64,000 nucleotides of DNA. Source: Mixophyes australis (taxonomy: Eukaryota > Chordata > Amphibia > Anura > Limnodynastidae). Of this stretch, positions 33,367 to 47,098 are shown in pieces. The stretch covers positions 343,151,875-343,215,874 of the forward strand of contig JAVHZZ010000003.1 in the NCBI GenBank assembly GCA_036250195.1. Direction: 5' to 3'. Position 1 is the stretch's first letter; every line of letters begins with the position of its first letter. Below the pieces are notes generated by a model. It made no database searches. It was not told where the DNA came from and saw only the letters and a program-made list of their open reading frames with translations. The position numbers and the translations under genes were made by a program.

Positions 33367-36130
33367 ATGACTCCAGTTGTTGCATTTGCTAAACACCACC
33401 CGTGAATAGAACAGTCAGTTTCCACTACAAATACCAGGGATATGCAGGCGAAAGAGAAGGATCAAAGGAATCCTCTATTGCTTCCTATCATCAACTACTG
33501 CCTGAGACACAGATACCTCCTCTGGATTAACACAATTAGAATTTTAAAGGCTGTTCTTGATAGAACTGTCATTTTTCACCTTTGCTAACTATGTAGCGCT
33601 GCCTCATGGCTGGCAGAACTCTGATCCCATTAAATATTCCTGTTCTATTCCCTCATAATCATCTCTCTCTCCTTACGTTAACATTCCTAATCATTGTAAC
33701 CATTCACTGTAACTTAGATTCCATATCCATACACTTTATTAATCATGAATGTCAACATTATAGCTCATACAAAAAAAAATGGTTGTCATTTACCTTAGCA
33801 TGGAAATAAAGGCTATAGGGTACCCTAATATATAGCATGCAATTATAGGATAGCATTATATACAATGTATTTGCAATGAAAATTTGCATACACCACAAAA
33901 TTGTCACTGTAGATGGATAAGTTTGATCCAACTATTGCACAAAATGAAACATTCTAAATTGGTGTCACCCTTTAGTCGATATATAAAGGTCATTTTCATA
34001 TATTTTACTACACCGGCATCAGCTCATTTCTAAATGTCCTGTATTTGGAGCACAGATGAAGTCTGGTTGGTAGCAAATGTTCAGAGTGAGCCAAGAGACA
34101 ATATGCACATAGACTGCAAAAAGTAATGTCACCTCATCCTCAGCAATAAAGCTTCAATAAATATTGAAAACTCTGCTTCAGATTTTTGACATGTAAGTTA
34201 AGTGAGTTTGACAGTGACCTTGACAAGCCATGAGATACAAGCTTTATGCCACTGTTTATTTGCACGTCGGCCAGTTTAAAGTGGGTGTACAGGGACTCTT
34301 GTCTCGGCTCTTGTAATAAGGTGAATGAAAGTTTGTGCCAATGTAATGGAGTGGAGTGGGGTCATTTGAGTCCATTATTTCTGGGTTGGTATTCCAACGC
34401 AAGACATCTAAATACAAGCCACGTATATGGAACTGGAGCTGGCAATTGCTAATGAAGATAATTTAACTCAATCAGAAGCAAATTAGATGGTCCTTTGCAC
34501 TATGGAATAGAAATCTGACATTCATCAGTGTTAGTGAAACAGTTTCATTTTCTGTATACTATAGTATGTCCTTCGGTCTAGATTATTGCTATCAAACCGG
34601 TTGCTGAAATTATAGAGGTGGCCTCCCAAAGCAATTGCTCGACCCTTAAAATATATGAAAATCACAAACCTCCAACCATCCAGCAGGTTGGTATAACATG
34701 TATATTAAGCTATTACATTAAAATGTTAGGCACAGAACTACATTATATAATATTTGCAGATAATTTTAAAAGCAGAAAAACAATTGCTGTGTACAGTTTA
34801 ATGGAAAAAGTAAAGACGTTTCCAAAAAGTAAAAATGTTTCCAAGATGACTCATTGGGGATTGAAAATTCAATGTTGCAATATTAAGTTAGAGCTTTCTA
34901 CCTTGTACTATATATTGAATGGTGATGAAATAGGCAACATTTGTCTTTTATAGTATACATTCACCATACAGCCGAAAATGTTTGTTAAATGATGTCAAGA
35001 ATAGAACAATAAAGGGAACCATTTCTCAGACTCAACCTTAAAACCCGAAGGCACTAATAATGGTTAAAAATATTTGATTTTATACTTATTCCATTTTACA
35101 TACAAAATGAAACTCAAAAATACAAAGTACAAATTTGCTTTACTTGTACAACATTTACATGTGTTATAGTCCAACAATTGTTGCTTTTGTCACTTTCTGT
35201 ATCCTGTATTTTAGAGAGTAGGATCTTTCCTCCTTGTCTCCTTTAACTTTCCTTAAACTTGCTAGAGTCTATTGTTTGCAATTATCAATACAATCCCATG
35301 TTCACAGCTTCGTTAGCTTTTGCACTTCTGCGAAAATTCTTTTTGGCACTTCAATTCTCCTATGAAAATCATAGCTGGGAGATATAATCTGGAACAAAAT
35401 GTTGCAATGAAATAAAGAATGAATTAAACTTAATTAAGTTTAATCAATGTAGGTGATTTTGCAGAAATATTAAATTGTATTTTTCAACATTTTATTTCTT
35501 CTGAGTAAAATAAGTGTCAGATACTGGAAACTGTGTGTTGCCCCGATATAAAGTGATTGTAGAGCAGTATTTTTTCATTTCCCTGAGGTCATGCACCATA
35601 GACGTCTGCCATGCTGAATTTATAGAGGGTCAGCAACTTGGTGGAAATTTAGTACAGCAAAAGCTACAGCATTATAAGCCTCATTACACTTTATAGCTTT
35701 TAAAAACTAAAGGATAACTCTTACTTGTATTTAAACATGGCCTTAGTGTAAGATAAATTTATGTTATGGAAGCCCAAGCTGTTGGGAACAAGTCTAGTTA
35801 ATTGCAGTTAAGATATTTACCTCTGAACCTGAGGTTTTTCTAGTCTTTCCCTCATAAAACAGGAGTGTGTGCTTCATTCCCTGCTAATAATCTCCAACTT
35901 CTTTGGTCCTACAAATTTATTGTCCATTATAACAGCATAGTCCCATGTAGTAGACAACCTAGAATAATGCTTAGGATTTAGGGCTATTGGGATCAATGTC
36001 ACTTATCTATCTGGGAGGTGCTTGTGATTACCCTCTGGTATTTTTCTTAGTCTTGTATGTACCCTAAACTCTGGGAAAAAATTATTGTTCAGGCTTCAGA
36101 AATCAAATTATACTCTAACGGTGTATATCC
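33367..36130. other. Unassigned single-copy-looking DNA
   Basis: This is the longest stretch without a recognised repeat. The best frame, 34618-34953 (111 codons), has no motif I can name and no sign of an upstream promoter or splice pattern that I can support. An exon hidden here cannot be excluded by eye. Confidence 0.4.
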
Positions 36131-36441
36131 ATCTCTGTCTCCCTCGCCCCCTCTCTACCTCCCTCTCCCCTTCTCTCTCCCCCTCTTCCCCTCTCTCTCA
36201 ACCCCATCCTCCTCCCTCTTCCCCTTCTCTCTCCCGCCCATTGCGCTCTCTCTCCCTCTCTCTCTCTCCCCCCTCTCTCTGGCCCCCCTCTTTCTCTCTC
36301 TTCCTCTCTCTCTCTCTTTCTCTCCCCCGCCTCTTTCCCTCCCTCTCTCCCCCTCTCTCGATCTCTTTCTCCCCTTCTCTTTCTCTCTCACTCCCCCTCT
36401 CTCTCCCCCTCCCTCCCTCTCTTTCTCTCTCACTGTGTATA

Positions 36442-36473
<32 letters not shown>
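36131..36473. repeat. Homopyrimidine (CT)-rich tract followed by (AT)n
   Basis: About 300 bp with almost only C and T on the plus strand (CTCTCT runs mixed with CCCC), then (AT)n from 36436. The 157- and 129-codon frames on the plus strand and the Arg/Glu/Gly frames on the minus strand are low-complexity translations. Confidence 0.92.
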
Positions 36474-36478
<5 letters not shown>

Positions 36479-37691
36479 CAAAGATTTAGGTCATATTACT
36501 TGCACAATTGCATGTCCTCCGTTGTCTTGAATCTATTCTCACATTACAGCTGCACTTAGAATAATACATACAAAGTGTCTGAGGAAATAACTCCAACCAG
36601 TGAAACGCGTAAGTCTACAATTAGTTTGTTTTGTCATTCTAATTATTAAGCACAGACCACAGGAAGGAGTGGTTACTGTACTGTACAATAACACTTCAGC
36701 ATACTTACATAGAATCTCAATAACTGGTTATCAACATTTTGTGGATTGCTGGCCCTTCACTAGGTATCCTCTTATTGAGGCAGTACTCTTAAGTGCATGC
36801 TCCTTCATTTCTGTATCTGCAGTATGGTGCTCCGAACTCCAAATTGAGTAATGAATATGTAAATGTATGCTGGACTTAGTGACTATATTCACTTGTGAGG
36901 TGTCTGGTTTCATTTTTACCAATTGAATTATTCTTCGAGTATTTTAGAACGACACTAATATAATGTTAAATAAACAAAAAATTCCACCTCTTTATTTATA
37001 ACCTTCCCAGTGAAATGTTAGCATGCAGCCAACCCACCCATAAATTATTTAACCTGTCAATATTCAATTTAAGTTCAATCATTACCTTAGATTGCTTTGT
37101 GTTTTCCGTATGCAGTGAACTTTACATTACACCCGTATATCTAGTTGAATTATGCCGTGCACACAATAGATATCATTATTTTTTAATTTTTTTTTTTATG
37201 AAAGGGAAGACGGTTTATTACATAAATATAAAAATTGATCCAACCATAAATTAGTTCAGTTGAAAAACACAAAAAGTGACAGCTAAATAAAAGAATATGG
37301 ACCGACATAGTATATTCCGCACTCTTGAATATATGTAAGTTGTGTTAACATTCTAGTACATGTTTATTAACATTCTCTGTTCTATTATATGAGCTGAGCA
37401 CAGATAAAAGATTATTTAATAACATTCTACAAACAGAGCTAGCACTAGGTGGTAGGGTCAAAAAGGGCAATGGTTTAGGACATCAAGCCTCTTGGAGGCT
37501 TCCATGACTGGCGAGGGTATATTTATCCGTATCAGTCTTTGGTTTTCTGCTACTGCACAGTGCCCTAGATAGTATATTCAGACTGTTGTAGGCTGATGGT
37601 GGCTGCACAGGAGCAGGAGGTAACAGTTTTGTGGGTGCAACACACATTATGCAGTTGCAACAACTCAACAATTCCCCAGGCAGAAGCCACA
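36474..37691. other. Unassigned DNA, no gene seen
   Basis: Short frames only, no motif. Confidence 0.45.
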
Positions 37692-37695
37692 TACA

Positions 37696-37904
37696 GGGCC
37701 TGATTCATCAAGGTACGCAAACGCATACGCATCTGTGTTTCATACTTTGAGTGACCCAAACCGTTATATTTGCGTTGACGTTTAAGATTGAGTTGACTTT
37801 GAGTGCCGTATCTGCTCTGTTTGCGCTGCGTATGTGGTGTTTTACGTATCTCAAGTCCCGTTTAGCAGATGCGTATGCGTTTGCGTACCTTGATGAATCA
37901 GGCC
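37696..37904. mobile_element. Foldback MITE, GGGCCTGATTCATCAAGG family
   Basis: The left arm GGGCCTGATTCATCAAGG is mirrored by CCTTGATGAATCAGGCC. Inside, 'acgcaaacgcatacgcatct' is mirrored by 'agatgcgtatgcgtttgcgt'. TACA lies on both sides (37692-37695 and 37905-37908). Its length is 209 bp. The terminal GGGCCTGATT resembles the 7018 family, so the two may share a transposase. Confidence 0.8.
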
Positions 37905-37908
37905 TACA

Positions 37909-39765
37909 GTGAAGATCTGTGAACTGAAAATCACATCCATGCAGAATCTTGTAAGATCAAGAAGTAGAATGGAGAAGTATACATTTACATAGAAGGGTAG
38001 AACCATGTGTCCCATATTTTGGTAGTGGCCATCTGATGCAGATCTAGCCACCAATGCATTGGTGGGTCAGGTGCATGACTGGAAGAGGCCCCCGCTTTTC
38101 TCTTTTGAGAGGCAGTGTGGGGACCTCAGGGAGAGCGGGGGCCTCTGAGGTGGGGGAGGGGCTGACCTCATAGTGGCCGCACCCTCTGTAGTTCCTCCAT
38201 GGTTTGCAGTTTAGGGTGCAAGTAAATCTGATTGGCTGATTTGGGTTACAGCACATGCATGTTATTTGCACTATTTTATTAAATCATCCATGCACATGTT
38301 TTCCAGTTTTGCTTTTATTCTTCAGTCCCTTAAAAAAGGACCACAAAATCAGATTTGTGATGAAAGTACAGCACTACACATGGACTGTTTTATTGCATTA
38401 TTTTGGTTCTGTCATTTGTCCCATCATTGTCCTTTTTAATTACATTAAGTGTACGGTGAGAGATGTAAAATGGCATGATATGCATTGCCAATCCATTGTA
38501 ACATGCAATTTACATGCAAATTAAAAAAAAAACATTAGGAAAGGTTTTAAAAATGGCGAAAGAAGCATAAAAGCTTCCTCCCTTTTGCATTTTACCATGC
38601 ATTTATTTCTGCTCTGTGGACTTATCCTATATATGCTTTTTTCTCTCGCAATAAAGTACAGAAAGGAGGTGTGTTATAAAAAGTCTCTGTCCATCATCAT
38701 CATCATCATTATCTATTTATATAGCACACACCATGGTTACTGCTATAACATTGTGACGTAAGCATTGGGGGGAAAAAATCACAAAACAATAAATATCATT
38801 TTGATCTTTTTAAAGAGACATTTCCCAATAAAATACACCCATGCTTTCCACTCCTGGAAAAGTCCAATAAAAATGATATTTTTTTATTATAATACTTGAA
38901 GCTGTTTTGGGGGAACTAGGTGTTATCTTAATTTGGCTATGGTAAATGACATATGTACCCATGAAGTGATAGGAAATAAGCAGTCAGACAAGAAGCATAT
39001 TGTACAGATTGATTTTGGTTATGGGGTAATCCTGCTGTGCGCAGTATTATTTATTAACTTCCCTGAGCAGAATGATTTCATTCAATTGATTTCATGTGTA
39101 TTTATGAGAGAATATATAACATATCAGTGAGCAGTCCGGCATTATAATCAAACTTACAGTCTTTGGAGATTTTCATTGAGATTTATTGATACTATATTTT
39201 AAATGTGAAGGATTTTTCTCTGTGTAAATATTTTAGCCTACCATGAAAATATATAATCCAAAGCAAACATTATTTAAGATATCTCTCTGTCACATTACCA
39301 TGTGGATATGTGTCTTATTTATCATTTAAGCCTCAGAACACCTTTGATCTTTTACACTTGATGCAGTATTTCAGTTTTCTTTTTAAGAGATTCTGAAGAC
39401 ATTAATCTTCATTTACGAACGGCAAAATCTTCAGTTTATACATCTTTATATGTGCAAGTGAGTCTACGTTTAAACCGAATACATTTTAAGGTGCACCCCC
39501 GGTTCAGGGTCTTTTGAATTACACCATGCATTGTTGACCTGCGCCTAATTTTGCAGATTAGCCGATGCTCTGGACAGCCCCTTTATTTATTTCAACCTGC
39601 ATGGTTTTCTCCTACCAATCTACGCTTTTTAGCCTCATGTTTTACATTAATCTTGAGAGAGAGGGGCCATCGCCAATGTCTTTATTACATGTGAGATCTT
39701 TGTGTGTTTTACTACATAGGTCAAAGTGCACCAAGGAACGCATTTTCCTACTTGAAACCTTAACA
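37909..39765. other. Unassigned DNA with a short LINE/SINE tail fragment
   Basis: At 38693-38735 ATC repeats are followed by 'tatctatttatatagcac', a remnant of an L2 or V-SINE 3' tail on the minus strand. The GC-rich patch 38050-38190 may be a degenerate DNA element. No gene is seen. Confidence 0.45.
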
Positions 39766-40058
39766 TATTTACTATCTCGGAATGTCCAGGAGACTACTGA
39801 GTTTGGAAGATTTCTCCCGCACTCAGGGAAGAGTAGACCACCCTCCTGGATCTTGACTGTTCTTTTTATGAAATGAGCGAGACAGTGATGACACGATTCA
39901 TTGCGAATCACGTCATCATGTCCATATCATCTGCTGCGCGATGATGCAAATTGCTGCATTGTGCAGAGTGGGGCTGTCTGTGATGATGCAAGTCATGTCG
40001 TCACACATGCCCCTTGGACATCCCCTCCGGGATCTTCCAGAGGGGAGGTATAAAATGT
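39766..40058. mobile_element. Diverged CATACTTGCC-family element, copy 5
   Basis: 'catatttactatctcggaat' followed by 'gtccaggagactactgagtt' corresponds to the left end of the family. 'cgattcattgcgaatcacgt' matches its internal block. The right end is not well defined and no duplication was found. The frames crossing it (39642-39911, 40014-40418) are not supported as genes. Confidence 0.55.
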
Positions 40059-42267
40059 AGGCTCTCATTCCCTGCCATAAGACCTGATCTCCAGGAACTC
40101 AGCAGGAAATTCATACATTCTGCAGGAGAAAAGTCTGTGCATCCTCCTGCAAAGCAAGTAACAGCACATTTAAATAATGCCATCTGGAAAATTGAAATCT
40201 TGTTTCTAGACTTCAGTGTAAAACTAGGTCTTGTTCCAATTGTACAAGGAGCTGTTCTGCCCAGCTCCTTCTACTGCCCAGAGCAGTCGCTTACACCACC
40301 ATATAAACTGCCAATGTCAACCACAAAACCATTCCCTTTCTTATCCCAACAAAGAACTTGCAGAATTTGCACTGGAGATTTTGGGATTCAGAAACTACAC
40401 GTAGAGTGCAATACTTAATAACTGTCAACTGTCCTTAATCTACTGGGTCAAACAGGTTTTTCAGCGAAAATCATCATGGCCCAGGTACAGCATATAGGGT
40501 GGATATACTTCTTGCTATCTGTTTTTTATGTAAACTAAAACTTGCTGAATGGGAGAACTGTATCATTACCATGTCTTACAGGTTAAGCTGGGATGTAGTG
40601 CAGTATGTATGGTTTGTATACAACCCTGGCTCCATGGGATATTGTTAGTCCCTGCACTTAATCTCGTGAGATTTAGCGCATAGAAAACACTGCACTATTC
40701 CAAATAATTTTATACAATTAATTGCCAATTCTATGCAATTTTACAGTGTCGCTTGCAATTATTCTTTTTTAATTCCCATGCCCCATCCCCTGAGCACTGC
40801 CCACTCTGCCTTACTATAAAGGTCAACAGAGTACTTCCTGACAAGACTATCTCTTACTACAGAGATTAATTGCCTGCCCAATTATACTCTATAGAGGCAA
40901 TTATTTGCTGTAGCAAGAGATTTTGTTTATGGGAAATGACAAATAGCCTGGGTTGCTCTCCCTATAAACAAACAAGGAGATCCAACATGGACAGATAGTG
41001 TCCAGAGATTAATCCACCAACAAACATATCCTGTCTATATTAACGATAATTGCAACAGACCAGTGCAACATTAAATTTAAATTTTACTGATGTTCCATTC
41101 CGGCAAAGGTCGCTTTACAGGTCGGCTCTGTAGGACTTTGTTCAGTGTCTTAATCTGGTTGACTAATCTGCGAATTCTAGTTCTTAGGTGACAGATCACA
41201 TATCACACAGATCACACAGCTGATAGCCTGATCACCACTATTGATGCAGCAATTTCCGAAAACCACTTGGATTCCTTGCTGTCTTATTCCGTGGTAATAT
41301 CCAAGATCTGTTCATACTGCGAAGTGTCCAGCATAGATCTTTCAGGTGAATAATCCCTTTCATACTGGATAGTTCGAGAGGCCACTTTCCAAAACTCTGA
41401 CAACATTTTGCCAGACTTTCCTTTCATTTAACTGCAGTCTTAGCAAAGATTAAAGTGTTTCATGATGCAGAGATGTCATTGTCATTATTCAGGTAGGCTG
41501 AATGTTGGTCCATCCCTTAACATGACTGTCTCCAAAACATTTACATACTGTCAAGATTCATTTTTACTGTTTCCTGACTTATGTATAAGTTTCTATTGTT
41601 ACCAGGGCTTGATTGTCACATTTAAGTTAAGGTAAGGCTAACACTAACAATGATTTGTGTTTGTATTTTTGTGGTTGTTGTGTACAGGAGAGTAAATGTG
41701 AAAGAATAGTCTGATTTTATTTTCTATCTTTGAATAAAGTTATCTCTGTCATTTTCACAAAACAGTGAGTGGTCCTCGGAGGTCCATCCTGTGCCCTCTG
41801 CTCTTCCCCCCATCCTCATCCCCTCTAAATAAAATTCTGAAAATAAAATAAATCTATCTTCAGTATGAAAGGGAAGCAGTACAGATGGGGCCAGCGGTGG
41901 GATTTTTTTTAGCACACATATATATAAGAACTTGAAAAGATAAGAAGTGGTAGTGCTTCAAACGGGCTGTTTGAAGGCAGACCTCAATATAGTAAGCTGT
42001 CTGTACTCAATGTGATGAGTATAGTCACACTGGCTAGACCGACACTGAATGCAATTTGTTCTATCTCTGGTTAGTTCAGAGTGCAGTGAGTCCAGATAAA
42101 GGGGTCCACATTGTCACTATTTTGCAGTCCTCTTTCACTGTGTCAACCTTCTGTGAAATGCTCTGCAGATAAAGTACCATGGGAAAATATAATATCACTT
42201 GTGAGTACATATCAAAAGTACTGTTTGTAGCAGGAACTGTCACAGAATCTACTTAAAGCATTTCTGT

Positions 42268-42270
<3 letters not shown>
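40059..42270. other. Unassigned DNA, no gene seen
   Basis: No recognised repeat, domain or RNA gene. Confidence 0.45.
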
Positions 42271-42320
<50 letters not shown>

Positions 42321-42648
42321 TATTATTATTATTACCATGTATTTATATAGCGCCACTTATTCTGCAGCGTTGTACAAAGAACTCACTCACTTCAGTCTAA
42401 ATTCCCTAACACACACACACACACACACAGACTAGGGTCAATTTGTTAGCGGCAAAATAACCTACCAGTATGTGTTTGGAGTGTGGGAGGAAACCGGAGC
42501 ACATGGAGGAAACCCACGCAAACATGGGGAGAACATACAATCTCCTCACAGATAAGGCCATGGTCGGGAATTGAACTCATGACCCCAGTGCTGTGAGGTA
42601 GAAGTGCTAACCACTGAGCCACCGTGCATATATATATAATTGGTAAAT
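42271..42648 (-). mobile_element. V-SINE inserted in an (AT)n microsatellite
   Basis: (AT)n runs from 42271 to 42316 on the left and resumes at 42629-42640 on the right of the SINE, whose tRNA-like head 'gcacggtggctcagtggtta' (minus strand) ends at about 42628. The SINE tail uses TAA rather than GAT repeats. Between the tail and the core, about 40 bp of the usual tail are missing ('acttcagtctaaattcc'). Confidence 0.85.
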
Positions 42649-44743
42649 ATAGTCCTCTATTGATTACTAAAGCAGAGCAGGTCGAAGCATGTCATTCTGT
42701 TGAATATCACCACTGAGTTCATTTTACCCCTGAAATATGTTTGACAGTGACATTTCACATTGAACACAAGAGGTACAGTTTTCATTATTTATGAAAAGCA
42801 AGTTTATTTGCAGAACCAATAACACAATGATGAGATCTTAAATTGCAGTCAGATACAACACTTGATGTATGAGAAAACTGGATGCCAAAAGGGAAGCAAG
42901 ACAAAGAGATGAAGATAAAATCAAAGAGCTAAGGTCACATGCACACATTGACTTGTCAAGATGATATAAACGGCACAATGGGTGCTTTTTATTAACTCAG
43001 GATGTCTTGTCCAGCAGAATCATCTTCCAGCTGCAGCATACGGCATCATATATAGTATATATAAAATACAGCAAGTGGGAAAAACATTTTAACTCCTGCC
43101 GTGAACTGCTAATCATAATGGTTCCATGCAACAATTAATAGATTTCTTAGAAAAATAAGTCCCACTTTTTAAAGTAGATATAATCAAACATAAATTAAAA
43201 TATTGAAAGACTGTTGGCTAGGATCGTTAGTCAGCTGTGCACCAATAAGATATGGACTTTATTTTTACACCAGTATTGTTCACAACATGTCTCTTAATGC
43301 GCTCACAGCATTGTTCTCTGACAGATACACATTGATTTATTTTGCAGAGCATGTCAGATTTAGAAATTAGAAATGGGTCCAATGCTCTATTCATGTTGAC
43401 CCATTTTTTTTGCTATGTTTTAAAGGCCATATCTGCTTAGGACATGCTCATTTTAAAATGTGTTGCTCTATTGGATGGTGGGGTCAGATGGTTAGGATCT
43501 CCTTCTTCTGTATTGTTGGGACTCCGGAGTAACAAAAAAATGAGGATCTGAAGTGAAGATCCGTGGTCTATACTGACAGACCTGTCCCTCTAACGCGTCA
43601 TCTTCCTCCATCATTTCACTAGAATAATTGGATTTATATGTCCCATCCTGGAAGGAATGCTGCTGAGAATTTCCAAACTAAATATGCTGCTGAAAGGAGA
43701 CTATGATGGAGGCGATAACAGATTGGTTTCTGTGCACATAGTCATGTGTTTCCCTAAAATACGCACCCAGATGTAGCAACGGGAATTACATTGAAAGTAG
43801 GGACTGAGGTCTGATTCTGCCTCCTTATAGGTGGTTATAATTTGGTACAATTTATACGACTGTAAAGGCTTTGCAGACTCCTGCTAAATCTACAATGCCT
43901 CTAAATACATCCTTGAAGTTAATTTAAATATCTTATTCTGCCAAACTATATCTTCTTTATACTTATGAAGAGGATCAATCACATTATTGGGGATAGCCTA
44001 CGTTCGGCTTGAAAGGTCTCAATTTGCAGCCAGCCCCGCCCATTGTAAGTAGGATACAATCGCTCCTTCCACAATCGGCACCATATTGCAGCTAAACTAA
44101 ACCAAGTGCTTTAGTGCAAAAGCCGGCATGAAAAAGTGATAAAGAAAGAAGAAACAGCATATACACTGCTCCTGTTTGTCATTGCAAGCTCATAACTGAC
44201 CTGTACTGAGGATAATTTTGACATAGAACACTAAGAGATAATAGAAAGCAGATAGATGAAATGCCGTACATGTGTAAATGAGTATTCCGATGAGAAGAGG
44301 TCACATGTAACATCAGTTCCAGTAGGAAGGAGCCTCAGATCACTGTAGGCAAATACATTACTATTTGCTGTATTCTATCAAATATCTCATTGAACACCTT
44401 ATCTGCGACAAGATATTGCAAAGCAATTGCTTGTTGGCACTTAGTAACTATGAATGGGTTAAATGGAAAAATAGATTGAGGTTACATATTTCTCTGTGAC
44501 ACTACTGTAAGTGAAACTTATCAGCAAAATGACCCCATCCACTTAGGACTTTCATATTTAGAGACTATCCTATGTGCTTTCAAGACGTTTGTATGTCGCA
44601 TTGTTCTAGAATAAAGATTTTCTTTTCAGATCTGATGGTAAACGATCTTAAATGGCAATATACAGGTACAGCACGCCTTTAAATCCTAATCTATCACTGT
44701 AATGTGTGACCCCCACAAATAAAGCCACAATGATTTTTTTTTA
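42649..44743. other. Unassigned DNA, no gene seen
   Basis: No tandem array, element end or motif-bearing frame was recognised. Confidence 0.45.
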
Positions 44744-45081
44744 GATCATCATCACCATTTATTTATATAGCGCCACTGATTCCGCAGCGCTGTACAGAGA
44801 ACTCACTCACATGAGTCCCTGTCCCACTGGAGCTTACAGTCTCAATTCCCTAATATACACACACAGACAGACAGAGAGACTAGGGTCATTTTGATAACAG
44901 CCAATTAACCTACTAGTATGTTTTTGGAGTGTAGGAGGAAACCGGAGCACCTGGAGGAAACCCACGCAAAATACGGGGAGAACATACAAACTCCACACAG
45001 ATAAGGTCATGGTTGGGAATTGAACTCATGACCCCAGTACTGTGAGGTAGAAGTGCTAACCACTTAGCCACCATGCTGCCC
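44744..45081 (-). mobile_element. V-SINE, full-length type
   Basis: Minus-strand copy: head 'gggcagcatggtggctaagt', core, L2-like tail 'ggcgctatataaataaatgg' and an ATC/ATT tail at 44746-44758. The B-box-like block reads 'gagttcaattccc'. It is about 335 bp. Confidence 0.9.
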
Positions 45082-45376
45082 ATGATATCATGTTTTTCTT
45101 TTCGAAATGTTTAAAAACAATAAAGCAGACATTATATTTATATTATTTTCTGCTCTGGTTGCAACCATTATTTTATATACATTTATTATACATATAAATG
45201 TATATATACATTTAGGATGCCTAAATTCTACCGGCTTTAGAGTGGGGCTTCATTAAAGTGTAAATAAGTTATTAAAGTTTCCGGGACAATTGGTTGCCAT
45301 TGTTTTTATTTTTACTACAGTTTTCTGGAAACCCAATCAGCAGTTCTTCAGCTAGAACCTCATCCACACACTTCCT
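45082..45376. other. Unassigned DNA
   Basis: AT-rich with short ATATAC tracts; no gene seen. Confidence 0.4.
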
Positions 45377-45485
45377 TCAGGCTAGGTACACACTACAGGT
45401 TTTTCATCCGATTATCGGGCATATCACACGACAAACGACCGGTAGGCCCGATATTGCATTCGTTTGTACGCTCCAACGATGAATG
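45377..45485. repeat. Fragment of a foldback DNA element
   Basis: 'ggctaggtacacactacagg' followed by 'ccgattatcgggcatatcac' and 'cgaccggtaggcccgatatt' looks like one end of a GC-rich MITE. The opposite end was not found. Confidence 0.4.
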
Positions 45486-46638
45486 TGGAGATGTACCACC
45501 TGTATACCTCTCTAGTATATAGGAGTTTCTGGATCTCAATGACGACCATCAAGAATCTGACCTTAGATAAGACTGCTACCTATCTTAGGGATCCCATGTG
45601 TTAATGTTCTGCCTAAACAGACCACTTTTTTCCATGCAATATGTTTAATTCACTATAATTATGCCCAATAATTCAGACTTTCGACACACCCAAATTAACA
45701 GGATAAGCAGGAAAAGGTTCATATGATTGGTTTACCTAATTTGTACACCTAAAAGGGAGTGGATTTTAGGGCCTTAGCAAAATGTATGTCAACTTGGCTT
45801 TGTGGTTTATCATTCCAAAATGATGGGTGTCCTATCCTTTCAGTAGCTGTTACTAATAATGGAAAGGAAGTAGGCAGGGGTTTCTGTAAGAGTCTGGAAT
45901 ATGGGATATACTATAGAAAAATTTTGATCAAAAGCAGGAGTTAACCTTTAGGCACATAAAATGCTAACAATGTTATATGATGATGCATGGTGATGTCAGA
46001 GACATCTACGAAACAGTATGTATCACAAAGGGTATATAACAGCAATCAATGCTTTAACAGATATGAATATACAGCTGTGTAATTAAATCAGCATGATTCA
46101 CGTCACCAGACATCAGTAATGTCTATGCCTTCTTGCCACAACTTGCATGAAGATTCTCGATATTTCCTTTTGCTGCTTTGTTTCCTAAACACCTTCAGAA
46201 ATCATATTACTGTGTTGTATTAGGACAAAATTAATTGAAGAACATAGTAAACACAAGATTCCAATCGTTGTCACCACAGGTCCCTCATTATATTCTCTTT
46301 TCTTCATACATTGAATATGCTTAATGTTGCACATAACCTAAATTAACCTTTCCTATGGATTTCTGCTGTACTGCTGCTTTGGGGGTGCCAGCTTAACATG
46401 AATATGTTCTTTAGGCATGAAATTAGGTTTTCGACAGGAAAAGCAAGAACAGGCCATTATTATTCAATTGCATGCGCCCATATTCCAAACCAATGTAAAT
46501 GTGTCCAGATTTATGTCTTCAAATAAATGAAATTTCTTGTAAAGAGTAAGCAAATTAATAGAATCCATAAAAATCATGTAAGTAAGAACAAATAGGTAGA
46601 GGATGATTTACATTATGTATTATGCAGTTGAGATGTAC
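45486..46638. other. Unassigned DNA, no gene seen
   Basis: The 61- and 62-codon frames here have no motif. Confidence 0.45.
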
Positions 46639-46640
46639 TA

Positions 46641-46703
<63 letters not shown>
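46639..46703. repeat. (GT)n-(AT)n compound microsatellite
   Basis: About 9 GT units followed by about 22 AT units. Confidence 0.95.
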
Positions 46704-46706
<3 letters not shown>

Positions 46707-46765
46707 GAAATCATGAGCATAGGTAGTGCATACTAAATAAATTCAGCATAGATGATGCATTTTAA

Positions 46766-47098
46766 TCATCATCATCAGTTATTTATGTACCGCCAATAAT
46801 TCCGCAGCGCTGTACAGAGAACTCACTCACATCAGTCTCTGCCCCATTGGAGTTTACAGTCTAAATTCCCTAACATACACACACACACAGAGACAGAGTA
46901 GGGTCAATTTTGATAGCAGCCAATTAACCTACCAATATATTTTTGAAATGTGGGAGGAAGCCGGAGCACCAGGAGGAAACCCACACAAACATAGGGAGAA
47001 CATACAAACTCCACACAGATAAGGCCATGGTCAGGAATCGAACTCATGACCCCAGTGCTGTGAGGCAGAAGTGCTAACCACTAGGCTATTGTGCTGCC
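46766..47098 (-). mobile_element. V-SINE, full-length type
   Basis: ATC repeats, then 'tatttatgtaccgccaataa' (a diverged tail), the core and the tRNA-like head ending '...ctattgtgctgcc' at 47098. It is about 330 bp. Confidence 0.9.

Noticed and set aside
34618..34953. 111-codon frame in repeat-free DNA
   Set aside because: No domain or signal was recognised. A frame of this length occurs by chance in 64 kb; kept only as a note in the region entry.
36057..36530. 157-codon plus-strand frame rich in Ser, Leu and Pro, plus companion frames
   Set aside because: It is the translation of the CT-rich tract; frames are open in several registers on both strands because the sequence lacks stop-forming bases.
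40014..40418. 134-codon frame starting in a transposon remnant
   Set aside because: It begins inside the diverged CATACTTGCC-family element, has no recognisable domain, and shows no supporting signals.
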